Counted from the first letter of the stretch, positions 8,916-19,053 are shown. The stretch: 64,000 bases of DNA from Pseudomonas alcaligenes (GCF_014490745.1 NZ_LZEU01000001.1:1387501-1451500); one strand, 5' to 3'. Program-made: numbers and translations. The notes: generated by a model not told the origin, from the letters alone.

Positions 8916-10079
8916 ATGCAGCAACTGCAATCTGCCGGCGTGGTCACGGCCGTGTCCCATGCCCGTGATGCGGAAACGGTGGCCCAGGAGCTGGCGCGGC
9001 AACTGATCCACCCGCACCTCGGCTTCGTGCTGTTCTTCTGCTCCGCCGAGTACGACCTGGCCAGCCTGGGCCTGGCGCTGCAGCAGTATTTCGGCGGCAT
9101 CCGCGTGGTCGGCTGCACCACGGCCGGCGAGATCACCGTGCAGGGCTACGGCCAGGGCTGCATCAGCGCGGTGGGTTTCGATCACCGCAATTTCTCCATT
9201 GCCAGCGCACTGATCGACGAGATGGATCGCTTCAACCTGATCGATGCCCAGCAGCTGGTCGAACAGCTGGTGGGCGACTGCCGCGGCAATGCCCTGGCGC
9301 CGATCAAGGATCACAGCTTCGCCCTGACCCTGCTCGACGGCCTGTCCAGTCGCGAGGAAGTGGTGTTAGCCGCGCTCAGCGCGGCGCTCGGCGATATTCC
9401 GCACTTCGGCGGCTCGGCCGGCGACGACAATCATCTGACCTGCACCCACGTGTACTACGACGGCGCCTTCCACAGCGGCGCGGCGGTGGTGGTGCTGGTC
9501 AATACCTGGCTGGACTTCGAGGTATTCACTACCCACCACGTCGAGCCGCGCGGCGAGAAGCTGGTGGTGACCCGCGCCGACTCCGAGTCGCGGCGGGTGC
9601 TGGAGCTCAACGCCGCGCCGGCTGCCGAGGAGTACGCGCGGCTGATCGGCGTGCCGCTGGCCGAGCTGGACATGCGCACCTTCGCCGCTCATCCGCTGGC
9701 CGTGCGGATCAAGGATCAGTACTACATACGCTCGATCCAGCAGGTCAACGCGGATCGCAGCCTGACCTTCTACTGCGCGGTGGAGAACGGCATCGTCCTC
9801 ACCGCGATGGAACCGGGCGCGCTGCTGCCCAACCTGCAGCAGCAGTTCCAGCGCCTGCGTGCGCGCCTCGGCCCGCCGCTGCTGACCATCGGCTGCGATT
9901 GCGTGCTGCGCCGTCTGGAGCTGACAGGTGGCAGCGGCCTGCAGGAGGTCTCCGCGTTCCTCTGCGAGCAGCGGGTGATCGGCTTCAACACCTACGGGGA
10001 GCAGTTCAATGGCATGCATATCAACCAGACCTTTACCGGGGTCGCCATTGGACGTCCCGACCATGGCCAGGGAAGCTGA
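8916..10079 (+). CDS. FIST domain sensory protein
   Basis: FIST proteins are sensory modules thought to bind small ligands next to signalling proteins. Residues about 1-200 contain the N-terminal FIST domain (FVLFFCSAEYDLASLGLALQQYFGGIRVVGCTTAGEIT). The C-terminal FIST_C part includes FAAHPLAVRIKDQYYIRSIQ and LTIGCDCVLRRLEL. The protein has 387 residues. ATG 8916 was chosen over an in-frame ATG at 8862 because it follows a purine-rich site and gives the usual N terminus. The end overlaps the next kinase gene by 17 bp. Co-translation suggests that it is a ligand-binding partner of that kinase. The pair matches PA1975-PA1976 of P. aeruginosa. Confidence 0.88.
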   Translation: MQQLQSAGVVTAVSHARDAETVAQELARQLIHPHLGFVLFFCSAEYDLASLGLALQQYFGGIRVVGCTTAGEITVQGYGQGCISAVGFDHRNFSIASALIDEMDRFNLIDAQQLVEQLVGDCRGNALAPIKDHSFALTLLDGLSSREEVVLAALSAALGDIPHFGGSAGDDNHLTCTHVYYDGAFHSGAAVVVLVNTWLDFEVFTTHHVEPRGEKLVVTRADSESRRVLELNAAPAAEEYARLIGVPLAELDMRTFAAHPLAVRIKDQYYIRSIQQVNADRSLTFYCAVENGIVLTAMEPGALLPNLQQQFQRLRARLGPPLLTIGCDCVLRRLELTGGSGLQEVSAFLCEQRVIGFNTYGEQFNGMHINQTFTGVAIGRPDHGQGS

Positions 10080-12642
10080 ACTGGAGGCGCGCATCGCCGA
10101 GCTGGAGGCGCAGAACGCCCGCCTGCGCACGATCAACGCGGCGCTGATCGAGCGGGTCGAGTCCGGCCATTCGCTGCGCTCCGACGGCTACGCGGCGTTC
10201 CAGTATTCGGTGGTACTGGCCGAGCAGGTGCGCGAGCGCACCGACGCGCTGAACCAGACCCTGACCGAGCTGAAGTCCAGCAACCAGCTGCTCAGCGCCG
10301 CACGCCAGCGGGCCGAGACGGCGCACCAGCACCTGATCGATGCCATCGAGAGCATTTCCGATGCCTTCGTGCTGTTCGACAAGGAGCAGCGCATCGTCCT
10401 GTTCAATAGCCGCTTCAAGGAGTTCTGGTCGCGCACTCGCGCGCGCATCGGCAGCGGTACCCGCCTCAGCGAGATCAAGCGCCTGGCGCAGAGCACCGGG
10501 CTGATAGTCGAGGAACAGCGCGGCCGCGGCGACGGGCACATGGTCTACCGCCTGATCAACGGGCGCTGGGTACAGGTCAGCGAGCGCGCCACCCGCGAGG
10601 GCGGCCTGGTGATCCTCTACACCGACATCACCGAGCTCAAGCAGAGCGAGACCCAGCGTCGCGAGCAGGCCCTGGCGCAGAAGTCGCGGCTGCTGCAGCG
10701 GGCGGTGGACAACCTGTCCCAGGGCGTGGCGATGGTCAACGACGAGGGCCAGCTGGAGCTGTGGAACCATCGCTTCCTGCAGCTTTGCGGCCTGGCGCCG
10801 ATCGAGGCGCACCGGCCCTTCGCCGAGGTGATGGCCGACAGCGAGCTGCGCCTGCTCACCCCGGACAGCCGCGACGAGCAGGGCGCGCCACTGCACGAGT
10901 GCGAGCAGCGCCTGTTCGACGGGCGCATGCTCGAAGTGCGCACCCATCCGCTTCCGGCCGGCGGCTTCGTCAACACCTTCACCGACATCACCGAGCGCTG
11001 CCGCCAGGCCGAGGCATTGAGCGAGAGCGAGCGCTGGGTGCGCCTGATCACCGACCAGGTACCGGCGCTGATCGCCTACCTGACCGCCGACCTGGTCTAC
11101 GAATTCACCAACAAGGTCTACGAGGAGTGGTACCACTGGCCGCGCGGCAGCCTGCTCGGGCGCAACCTGCGCGAGGTGCACAGCGAGGAGCACTGCCGGC
11201 GCCTGCAGCCCTACATCGACCGCGCCCTGGACGGCGAGAGCGTCAGCTTCGAGGTCACCGAAACCAACCTCAGCGGCCAGGAGCGCGGCATGCTGCGCTC
11301 CTACGTGCCCAACCGCCTGGCCAGTGGCGAGGTGGTCGGCATCTTCGTGCTGATCCGCGATATCACCGAGCGCCGGCGCACCTCCGAGGCCCTGCACCAG
11401 GCCTACCAGAACCTCGAGCAGCGGGTGCGTGAGCGCACCGCCGAACTGACCGCGCTGAACAGCCAGCTGCGCCGCGAGATCGATGAACGCAGCCAGGCCG
11501 AGGCACGCCTGCGCGAGGCCAAGCGCGAGGCCGAACTGGCCAACCTGTCGAAGACCAAGTTCCTTGCCGCCGTCAGCCACGACCTGCTGCAGCCACTCAA
11601 CGCCGCGCGGCTGTTCACCAGCGCCCTGCTGGAGCAACAGCAGGCCTCGGGCGGCGGGCTGATCCGCAATATCAGCAATTCGCTGGAAGACGTGGAGAAC
11701 CTGCTCGGCACCCTGGTGGACATCTCCAAGCTGGACGCCGGGGTGGTCAAGCCGGATATCTCCAGCTTCGCCGTCGGCGACCTGCTCGGCAACCTGGCCG
11801 CCGAGTTCCGCCAGCTGGCCGGCAGCGAGGGCCTGGAGTTGCGCTTCGTGCCCAGCTCGGCCTGCGTGCGCAGCGATATCCAGCTGCTTGCGCGGATCCT
11901 GCGCAACCTGCTGACCAATGCCATTCGCTACACCGCCAGCGGACGCATCCTGCTCGGTTGCCGGCGCCGCGGGCAGAGCCTGTCGATCGAAGTGTGGGAC
12001 ACCGGCATGGGCATCGCCGAGGACAAGCTCGGCGAGATCTTCCAGGAGTTCAAACGTGGCGATAACCAGTGCCACCAGGATCGCGGCCTGGGCCTGGGCC
12101 TGGCCATAGTCGACAAGATCGCGCGCATGCTCGGCCACCGCGTGCGGGTGGCCTCGCGCCTGGGGCAGGGCACCCTGTTCGCCCTCGAGGTGCCGCTGAC
12201 CCGCCGGGTCAGCCTGCTGCAGCAGCGCCAGGAGGTATTGCCGCTGGCCGGCGAGGCGCTGCAGGGCGCACGTATCTGGGTGCTGGATAACGATGCGGCG
12301 ATCTGCGCCGGCATGCGCACCCTGCTCGAAGGCTGGGGCTGCCAGGTGGTCACCGCGCTGTCCGAAGACGACCTGGCGCGCCAGGTCGACAACTACCACG
12401 CCGGCGCCGACCTGCTGATCGCCGACTACCACCTCGACGACGGCCGCGATGGCGTGCAGGCGGTGACCGCCATCAACGCCCGCCGCGGCGAACCGCTGCC
12501 GGCGCTGATGGTCACCGCCAACTACAGCAACGAGCTCAAGCAGAGCCTGCGCGAGCTGGGACATACCCTGCTGCACAAGCCGGTCAAGCCGCTGAAGCTG
12601 AAGACCACCCTGAGCCACCTGCTGCTGCAGGGGCGGCGCTAG
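10063..12642 (+). CDS. ercS': Soluble PAS hybrid histidine kinase, ErcS'-like
   Basis: This 859-residue cytoplasmic hybrid kinase has no membrane segment. A coiled-coil N terminus is followed by three PAS-like domains (about 100-200, 220-320 and 330-440), separated by helices. The HisKA domain has KFLAAVSHDLLQPLNAARL with the phospho-accepting His near residue 506. An HATPase follows (NLLTNAIRYTASG, DTGMGIAEDKLGEIFQEF, GLGLGLAIVDKIA). The C-terminal receiver domain has its Asp near 788 (LLIADYHLDDG) and a conserved Lys (LLHKPVKP). It overlaps the FIST gene. By similarity and context it is ErcS' (PA1976), part of the sensory network controlling ethanol oxidation. It has the same HDLLQPLNAARL and DYHLDDG motifs as ErcS in this window. 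Confidence 0.9.
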   Translation: MAREAELEARIAELEAQNARLRTINAALIERVESGHSLRSDGYAAFQYSVVLAEQVRERTDALNQTLTELKSSNQLLSAARQRAETAHQHLIDAIESISDAFVLFDKEQRIVLFNSRFKEFWSRTRARIGSGTRLSEIKRLAQSTGLIVEEQRGRGDGHMVYRLINGRWVQVSERATREGGLVILYTDITELKQSETQRREQALAQKSRLLQRAVDNLSQGVAMVNDEGQLELWNHRFLQLCGLAPIEAHRPFAEVMADSELRLLTPDSRDEQGAPLHECEQRLFDGRMLEVRTHPLPAGGFVNTFTDITERCRQAEALSESERWVRLITDQVPALIAYLTADLVYEFTNKVYEEWYHWPRGSLLGRNLREVHSEEHCRRLQPYIDRALDGESVSFEVTETNLSGQERGMLRSYVPNRLASGEVVGIFVLIRDITERRRTSEALHQAYQNLEQRVRERTAELTALNSQLRREIDERSQAEARLREAKREAELANLSKTKFLAAVSHDLLQPLNAARLFTSALLEQQQASGGGLIRNISNSLEDVENLLGTLVDISKLDAGVVKPDISSFAVGDLLGNLAAEFRQLAGSEGLELRFVPSSACVRSDIQLLARILRNLLTNAIRYTASGRILLGCRRRGQSLSIEVWDTGMGIAEDKLGEIFQEFKRGDNQCHQDRGLGLGLAIVDKIARMLGHRVRVASRLGQGTLFALEVPLTRRVSLLQQRQEVLPLAGEALQGARIWVLDNDAAICAGMRTLLEGWGCQVVTALSEDDLARQVDNYHAGADLLIADYHLDDGRDGVQAVTAINARRGEPLPALMVTANYSNELKQSLRELGHTLLHKPVKPLKLKTTLSHLLLQGRR

Positions 12643-12649
12643 AGCTGGT

Positions 12650-13483
12650 TCAGGCCCTGGCCTTGGCCAGCAGGATCAGGGCAATCCCACCCAATACCGC
12701 CACTGAGGCGAGCAGCAGGCGCAGGCTGAAGGCTTCGCCCAGCAGCAGGTTGCCGGCCACGGCGGCGATGATGGGGACGCTGAGCTGCACGCTGGCCGCC
12801 TGCATGGCGCGCAGATGGGGCAGGGCGGCATACCAGATGGCGTAGCCGATGCCCGAGGCCAGCGCACCGGAGAGGATGGCGTAGAGCGCGCCGAGTCCGT
12901 CCCAGCCGAGCTGGTGCCGGTACAGCGCGATGAGGGGCAGCAGGGCCGGCAGGCTGCGCAGGAAGTTGCCGGCGGTGGCGGCCAGTGGGTCGGCGTTGCC
13001 GCGCCCGAGCAGCGAGTAGAAGGCCCAGGCCACGCCGGCCAGCACCATCAGGCCGGCAGCCTGGGGTGAAGGTGCGCTGGCGCCGGGCAGCAGGAGAAAC
13101 AGCAGGCCGCCGAGGGCGCTGGTCAGGCCGAGCAGTTGCAGCGGACGCAGCCGTTCGCCGTGCAGCCAGCCATAGCCGAGCATGCTGGCCTGCACCGCGC
13201 CGAACAGGATCAGTGCGCCGCTGCCGGCATCCAGCTCGACGTAGGCAAAGGAGAAACCGGCGGCGTAGCCGAACAGCGCCAGGGCCGAGCGCCAGTCGCC
13301 ACGCAGCGGCCCCTGGCGGCGCAGCAGAACCAGCAGGGCCAGCACCAGGGCGCCGGAGCACAGGCGGATGGCGGTGAAGCTGGCCGGGTCGAGGGCGCTG
13401 TCACGCAGGGCCGCGCGGCACAGCAGGGAGTTGCCGGCAAAGGCCAGCATGGCCAGTGCCGTGAGCACTACGACACGCAGCAT
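12650..13483 (-). CDS. EamA/DMT-family inner-membrane transporter
   Basis: This 277-residue protein has ten predicted hydrophobic helices in two EamA repeats. The first starts AMLAFAGNSLLCRAAL. The second starts LAGVAWAFYSLLGRG and carries the typical SVQLSVPIIAAVAGNLLLGE segment near its end. Such proteins export or import small metabolites across the inner membrane; the substrate is unknown. The start overlaps the erbR stop by one base (TGATG), so the two genes are an operon. It corresponds to PA1977 in the P. aeruginosa order. It converges with the ErcS'-like gene, leaving only 7 bp between them. Confidence 0.87.
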   Translation of the reverse strand: MLRVVVLTALAMLAFAGNSLLCRAALRDSALDPASFTAIRLCSGALVLALLVLLRRQGPLRGDWRSALALFGYAAGFSFAYVELDAGSGALILFGAVQASMLGYGWLHGERLRPLQLLGLTSALGGLLFLLLPGASAPSPQAAGLMVLAGVAWAFYSLLGRGNADPLAATAGNFLRSLPALLPLIALYRHQLGWDGLGALYAILSGALASGIGYAIWYAALPHLRAMQAASVQLSVPIIAAVAGNLLLGEAFSLRLLLASVAVLGGIALILLAKARA

Positions 13484-14148
13484 CAGCGGCGCAGGTAGGC
13501 AGCGAAGTCGATGTCACCGGCGCTGAGGATCGCCTGCACCCGGTTGTGCACATTGAGTTTGCGCAGGATTGCCGAGACATGCGCCTTGACCGTGGTCTCG
13601 GCGATATCCAGGTTGTAGGCGATCTGCTTGTTCGACTCGCCCTTGGTCATCCGCTCCAGCACCAACAGCTGCTTGCGGGTCAGCGCCTGCAGCAGTTCCG
13701 GGGGGATGCTCGGCTCGTCGTGGCCGTGGCGGCGCGGGCTGCTCTTCTGCGTGCGGATGATGTCGGAAGGCAGGTAGACGTTGCCGTTGAGGATCTGCTC
13801 GATGGCCTCGGTCATCTGCGCGCGCGGCGAGGACTTGGTGATGAAGCCGACGGCGCCGTAAGTGATGGCCTGCAGCACGATCTGCTTGTCCTGCTCGGCT
13901 GAGACGATCACCACCGGGATGGTCGGCGCCTCGTTGCGCAGGTTGATCAGGCCGTTGAGGCCGTGCATGCCGGGCATGTTCAGGTCGAGCAGAATCAGGT
14001 CGAGGTCGTCATGCTCCTGGGTCAGTTCCAGGGTGCTGTCGAGATCGGCGGTCTCCATCACCGCGCTGCCGGGGAAACCATCGCTGACCACGTTGTGGAT
14101 GGCCTCGCGAAACAGCGGGTGATCGTCGGCGATGAGGATCTTGTACAT
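13483..14148 (-). CDS. erbR: LuxR-type response regulator ErbR (AgmR)
   Basis: This 221-residue NarL/LuxR-type response regulator has a receiver domain with the acidic DDH at 8-10, the phosphorylation site Asp55 ([10 protein letters not shown]) and a conserved Lys (FITKSS). After a linker comes a C-terminal helix-turn-helix ([43 protein letters not shown]). ErbR/AgmR activates genes of PQQ-dependent alcohol oxidation in Pseudomonas. It is called PedR1 in P. putida. It is the only LuxR-type regulator in this island and therefore the first candidate to bind the recurrent TACCAAGG-like box. No partner kinase is adjacent. Confidence 0.92.
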   Translation of the reverse strand: MYKILIADDHPLFREAIHNVVSDGFPGSAVMETADLDSTLELTQEHDDLDLILLDLNMPGMHGLNGLINLRNEAPTIPVVIVSAEQDKQIVLQAITYGAVGFITKSSPRAQMTEAIEQILNGNVYLPSDIIRTQKSSPRRHGHDEPSIPPELLQALTRKQLLVLERMTKGESNKQIAYNLDIAETTVKAHVSAILRKLNVHNRVQAILSAGDIDFAAYLRR

Positions 14149-14202
14149 GGCCTTTAGACCTCGTTCTTATGATGGTTGTGCAGGCTGCCCGAGGGCGTCT
14201 GC

Positions 14203-14763
14203 TCACGGCAGTGCAACAGGCTCGGCGGGGTTTAGCGGCAGGCCGGCCTGTTGCCAGGCATCGATACCGTCACGGTACCAGTAGAGGTTGCTGTAGCCCA
14301 GCGCACGGGCGCGTTTGACCGCGTTCCACGATAGCCAGCAGTCGGATTTGCAGTAGAACACCAGGGCGAGGTTGCTGCGCTGGTCGCTGGCGCGCGCCAG
14401 GTTGTCGGCGAAGTAATCCCGCCACAGCGGCTCCAGGTTGCCGTCGCCGGTGTTGGCCAGCCAGATACTGCCGGGCAGGTTGGCGTGTGGCGGCTGGTCG
14501 GGGACAAAGCGCTGGTTGAGCCATTGCTGGCGGAACACATCGACCAGCACGGCTTCCGGGTGCTCGTGCAGCAGACGCAGCAGGGCGGCGGTATCCAACG
14601 TGCGGGCACCCTCGGCGCTGGCCGGGGTGGGGCTGCGGTACTGGCTCTGGCGATAGCCCTCGGCGTTGAACAACGCTTCCGGTTCGGCCATGGCCGGGCC
14701 GTGCAGCAGGCACAGGGCGAGCAGGGGTGGGGGCAGCAAGGTGGTGAGGATCGACTTCCGCAT
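14203..14763 (-). CDS. PQQ-associated rhodanese-like periplasmic protein with a CxxxCW motif
   Basis: This 186-residue precursor has a signal peptide (MRKSILTTLLPPPLLALCLLHGPAMA). Its fold pattern is rhodanese-like (LLRLLHEHPEAVLVDVFRQQ). The motif YCKSDCWLSWNAVKRA contains C138, C142 and W143. This matches the family named PQQ-dependent catabolism-associated CXXCW motif protein. In this sequence the spacing reads C-x-x-x-C-W. Family members co-occur with the PQQ-linked ABC system encoded just downstream here. A periplasmic redox or thiol role is likely but unproven. A copy of the regulatory box lies upstream on the minus strand. Confidence 0.87.
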   Translation of the reverse strand: MRKSILTTLLPPPLLALCLLHGPAMAEPEALFNAEGYRQSQYRSPTPASAEGARTLDTAALLRLLHEHPEAVLVDVFRQQWLNQRFVPDQPPHANLPGSIWLANTGDGNLEPLWRDYFADNLARASDQRSNLALVFYCKSDCWLSWNAVKRARALGYSNLYWYRDGIDAWQQAGLPLNPAEPVALP

Positions 14764-14797
14764 GGCAGGCTCCCGGGTCGATTTTATTGCCTCATTA

Positions 14798-14840
14798 GAG
14801 CCACAGCGCCCTACTTGTGGGAATGCTACGTTGGGGAGGG
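14798..14840 (-). promoter_or_regulatory. Candidate promoter of the CxxxCW gene with the CCCCAACGTAGCAT box
   Basis: Read on the minus strand, TCCCCAACGTAGCATTC has its CCAA core at 14834-14831. TCTAAT follows 35 bp downstream as a -10-like hexamer. A second half-site, CCACAAGTAGG, lies between them. The gene starts at 14763. The box is close to the one upstream of the FIST gene. Confidence 0.45.
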
Positions 14841-14922
14841 AAAACTAAGACCTAAGTACTGGTTTTGCCTCCCGCAGCCTGTTGCGGATTGCCCGTAGAG
14901 CGTATGGCGCAGCCTAGGCAGC

Positions 14923-15716
14923 CTAGGCAGCGTTGCGGCGCAGGGCGGCATGCTGTGGGTTGAAACTGAGCACGGCGAGCACGCCGAACAGCAGGGTCAG
15001 GCCCAGGCAGACCGCAGCGGCCAGCAGATTGCAGCGCAGGTAGAGGGCGTAGCGCACCAGCTCCACGGCATGGCTGAACGGGTTGAGCGCACACAGCCAG
15101 TACAGCCACTCGCTGGCCTCGCGCATCTTCCACAGCGGGTAGAGCGCCGAGGACAGGAAGAACAGCGGGAAGATCACGAAATTCATCACCCCGGCGAAGT
15201 TCTCCAGCTGGCGGATGCCGTTGGACAGCAGCAGGCCCAGGGCCGCCAGCAGCAGCGCCACCAGCAGCAACGCCGGTAGTGCGGCGAGCAGGCCCCAGGC
15301 CGGCGGCTGCACGCCATAGAGCCAGGCCACGGCGAGGAAGGCATACACCTGCAGCAGGGCGACCAGCGCCGTGGCCAGCAGCTTGCAGGCCAGCAGGAAG
15401 GCGCGTGGCAGCGGGCTGGTCAGCAGCACGCGCATGCTGCCCATCTCGCGGTCGTAGACCATCGCCAGCGAGCCCTGCATGCCGCTGAACAGCAGGATCA
15501 TGCAGGCCAGGCCGGGGACTATGTAGGTCTCATAGGTGATGTAGGTGTCGTAGGGGGCGATGATGGCGATGCCCAGGGCGGCGCGGAAACCGGCGGCAAA
15601 TACCAGCAGCCACAGCAACGGGCGCACCAGGGCGCTGAACAGGCGGGTGCGCTGCTGGATGAAGCGCAGCCACTCGCGCAGCAGGATGCCGCGCAGGCAT
15701 TCGCCGTAGGCGCTGT

Positions 15717-15720
<4 letters not shown>
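14923..15720 (-). CDS. pedC: ABC transporter permease of the PQQ alcohol dehydrogenase system (PedC-like)
   Basis: This 265-residue ABC-2-type permease has six hydrophobic segments. They include LLWLLVFAAGFRAALG and MNFVIFPLFFLSSALYPLW, the latter with the typical ABC-2 P-L-x-F-L-S-S motif. It begins inside a 4-bp overlap with the ATPase gene. The set (ATPase, permease, beta-propeller, binding-like protein) is conserved next to PQQ alcohol dehydrogenases; in P. putida it is called pedABC and was proposed as an exporter. Two copies of the 9-base unit CAGCCTAGG span the stop codon (about 14911-14930). Confidence 0.88.
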
Positions 15721-16444
<724 letters not shown>

Positions 16445-16448
<4 letters not shown>

Positions 16449-17410
16449 GGCGTGACCACCACGCCCCAGGGGTAGCGGCCGACCTTGATCGACTTGCTGA
16501 CCTTGAGGCTGTCGACGTCGATCACCGAGACATCGCCGCTGATCCCGTTGGTGGCCAGCAGCAGTTTCTCGTCGGGACTGAAGGCCAGGTGCCAGACACG
16601 GCGGCCCACCAGCAGGTAGGCGAGCACCTCGTAGCTGTGGGCATCGACCACCGCCACATGGTTGGCCGGGCCTAGGGCGACGAAGGCGTACTTGCCATCG
16701 CGGCTCAGCTTGACCCCGACCGGCTGCACCTTGTCCGGGTGCACGCCCTTGATCTTGAAGCCGATCACCTTGAGCGGCTGGCGCGTGGCGACATCCACCA
16801 CGGTGACGGTGCCGCCGATTTCCGCGCTGGCCCACAGCTGCTTGCCGTCCTGGCTGAACTCGACATGGCGCGGGCGCTGGTCGACCAGGGTGCTGTCCAC
16901 CAGGCTCTGCGTGGCGGTGTCGATCCAGTGCAGCATGTTGGTGGTTTCGCTGGTGTTGACCGCCCAGCGGCCGTCCGGGCTGACGGCCATGCCTTCGGGC
17001 TCGACGCCAACGTCGATCTGGCCGAGCACCTTGTCGTCCACTGTGTCGACCACGGTGACCAGCGCATCGTCCTCGTTGGAGATGTACAGCCAGCGGTCGT
17101 TGGGGTGCAGGGCGAACTGCTCGGGGTCGGCGCCGGAGGGCAGGTTCTTGATGATCCGCCGGCTGGCCAGATCCATCACCTGCACGGTGTTGGAGTCGCT
17201 GGCGCAGATGTACAGCAGCTGGTTGTCGCGCGACAGCGCCAGGCCGCGCGGGCGCTCGCCGACCGCCAGGGTCTCGGTGACCTGCAGGGTGGCCAGGTCG
17301 ATCACGCTGATGCTGTTGTCCTTCTCGTTGGAGACGTAGGCAGTGGCGGCGTGAACCGGGCCGGCGAGCAGGGCGCTGGCGAACAGGGTGGCAAGCGGGA
17401 AACGGGGCAT
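16445..17410 (-). CDS. PQQ-dependent catabolism-associated beta-propeller protein
   Basis: This 321-residue protein starts with a signal peptide (MPRFPLATLFASALLAGPVHA). Seven YVTN-type repeats follow (NSISVIDLATLQVTETLAVGERPRGLALSRD, and VSVIDVDSLKVSKSIKVGRYPWG at the end). It should be a periplasmic seven-bladed propeller. The family is consistently linked to the PQQ ABC system. ATG 17410 was chosen because GAAGGA lies at the right distance. An ATG at 17431, in an ATGA overlap with the upstream small gene, is also possible. The substrate is unknown. Confidence 0.88.
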
Positions 17411-17427
17411 GGCGGCAATCCTTCGGG

Positions 17428-17694
17428 TCATGGGCGGGAGGGCGGAGTGCCCGGTTCAGCGGCGCTGCGCGCCAGCAGTTGCGCGGCTTGCCGGTCATTC
17501 CAGGCATTGGCGCAGTCCTCCAGGCGCGCCTGGCGATCCTCGCCCCGCGCAGCGGCCAGGCGGGCGTACAGGCAGGGCAGGCGCTGGCTGCTGACCAGGT
17601 AGGCGCTGCGCAGGGGCTGCTCCGGCGGCGGCAGGCTGACCGCCACGCCGCCGCCGAGCAGGGCCGGCAGCAGGCCGGCGAGAAGCAGTTTCAC
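17428..17694 (-). CDS. Small secreted protein of the PQQ ABC operon, unknown function
   Basis: This 88-residue protein has a hydrophobic N terminus (MKLLLAGLLPALLGGGVAVSLPPP) that looks like a signal peptide. Two cysteines (LPCLYARLAAARGEDRQARLEDCANAW) could form a disulfide. It overlaps the upstream gene by 4 bp and may overlap the downstream gene in the same way, so it is very probably real. I do not recognise a family. The first half of the mature part resembles a small helical hairpin. Confidence 0.72.
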   Translation of the reverse strand: MKLLLAGLLPALLGGGVAVSLPPPEQPLRSAYLVSSQRLPCLYARLAAARGEDRQARLEDCANAWNDRQAAQLLARSAAEPGTPPSRP

Positions 17695-18890
17695 AGCGCC
17701 GCCTCGGCCAGGTGGCAGCGGCTTTCCGGCTGGTCGTAGCCGAGGGTGTCGAGTTCGCTGAACGGGTGCAGGAAGCCATCCTGGGGCGAGGTGGTGACCA
17801 GTGCGCGCGGCTGCACCACGGGAATCGGCTGGCGCAGCTGGCCGTCCCAGCTGCGGTAGCTCAGCTTGCGACCCTTGAAACCGTCGATCGGCAGGTCGGC
17901 GGACAGCGCCAGGTTGCGGATTTGCGCGGCATCGCCGTTGCGCAGGCGGGTGACCGCCGTGGCGATGCTGCGCACGGCGATCCAGGCGGCGAAGTCGCGG
18001 TCGTTCATCCAGCGCCCGGCCAGGGCCTCGAAGCGCTTCTGCAGCTGCGCCGCGCCGTAGGTTTCCACCGTCTTGTGCCAGCCGGTGGGCACCAGGCCCT
18101 GGGTGCCGGCCACCGGGCGCGGGTACCAGGTCTGGTAGGGCACGTACTCGCCGAAGTCGCCACGCTCATCGGCCACCAGCACCACGTCGTATTCCTCGGT
18201 CTGGGTGAACAGCGGCATCTCGGCCTGGGCGCTGCGGCGCTGGTCATTGTCGAAGCTCCACGGCTTCTCGGCGACGATGCGCAGGTCAAAGCGCTTGGCC
18301 GCGCGGCGCAGGGCGGCGGCGTACAGCTGGTCGTCCGGCGTCTGGCCGACGATCAGCAGCAGGCGCGACCACTGGCGCAGGGCGAGGAACTGCAGCAGGG
18401 CGTCGGCCAGCATGGCGCGGTTGGGCAGGCTGTGCAGCACATTGGCCAGGCAGGCCTCGCTGCGCAGGCTGTCGTCGGCGCTGCCGGCATTGAACAGCAG
18501 GCTGTCCGGCAGGGCGGCGGAAAGAGCACGCAACTGCTCGGCCGGGGTGTTGACCACGAACAGGCGCAGCCCTTGCTGGTGCAGGCGCTGCGCCTCGGCC
18601 AGCAACTGCTCGGGGCTGGCGGCCGCGACGCTCTGCAGGCTGTAGCTGTGCTGGAGGAAACGCCCGGTGCTGTTGCTGTCGATGATCGCCAGCTCGGCGC
18701 CGCGCCGGCCGGCATCCTCCGGTTCGGGGATGACGTTGGACAGCAGCGGGCCACGCGCCTGTTGCCAGCTCAGGTAGGCGATCTGCACCTGCAACGCCTG
18801 CGCCTCGGCGGCCTGGCTCTGGGTGGCGACCAGGGCGGCGCTGGCGAGGGCGCACAGGTAGACCAGGGCATAGGTGACGAGCTGGCGCAT
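17691..18890 (-). CDS. ABC-type substrate-binding-like protein of the PQQ system
   Basis: This 399-residue periplasmic protein has a signal peptide (YALVYLCALASAALVATQSQA). Its fold is type-1 periplasmic binding protein, as in branched-chain amino acid receptors: QVQIAYLSWQQARGPLLSNVIPEPEDAGRRGAELAIID, then an open alpha/beta pattern. The family is known from PQQ alcohol-dehydrogenase loci next to the ABC ATPase. It is the first gene of the minus-strand set (binding protein, small protein, propeller, ATPase, permease), all overlapping by about 4 bp. Because the transporter looks like an exporter, the role of a binding protein is unclear. Confidence 0.86.
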   Translation of the reverse strand: MRQLVTYALVYLCALASAALVATQSQAAEAQALQVQIAYLSWQQARGPLLSNVIPEPEDAGRRGAELAIIDSNSTGRFLQHSYSLQSVAAASPEQLLAEAQRLHQQGLRLFVVNTPAEQLRALSAALPDSLLFNAGSADDSLRSEACLANVLHSLPNRAMLADALLQFLALRQWSRLLLIVGQTPDDQLYAAALRRAAKRFDLRIVAEKPWSFDNDQRRSAQAEMPLFTQTEEYDVVLVADERGDFGEYVPYQTWYPRPVAGTQGLVPTGWHKTVETYGAAQLQKRFEALAGRWMNDRDFAAWIAVRSIATAVTRLRNGDAAQIRNLALSADLPIDGFKGRKLSYRSWDGQLRQPIPVVQPRALVTTSPQDGFLHPFSELDTLGYDQPESRCHLAEAAL

Positions 18891-18970
18891 GGCAGGGACT
18901 CCGCGAGGGGTGTCGCCAGCATAGGAACAGAGCCTCAGGCCGCGAAATATGCAGAAAGTAGCGAGCGGGC

Positions 18971-19014
18971 GGTACCAAGGTAGTAGGTCGCGCGGCGGGG
19001 CGAGCCCCTAGCAT
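18971..19014 (+). promoter_or_regulatory. Candidate promoter with the GGTACCAAGGTAGTAGG box
   Basis: The box (18971-18987) contains the dyad TACC-AA-GGTA. A -10-like TAGCAT starts at 19009, 34 bp after the CCAA core. It points toward the small ORF at 19054. It could also act divergently on the minus-strand ABC gene set that starts at 18890. Confidence 0.55.
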
Positions 19015-19053
19015 GGCGGGCGAGCCTACCCCTGCCGGAGCTGCATCGCCGCC

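Noticed and set aside
10033..12618. 861-codon minus-strand ORF opposite the ErcS'-like kinase
   Set aside because: It mirrors the codon pattern of the true kinase gene, which has all expected domains.
14870..14900. CCGCAGCCTGTTGCGG hairpin as a terminator of the permease gene
   Set aside because: No T tract follows on the minus strand and the stem is only 5 bp.
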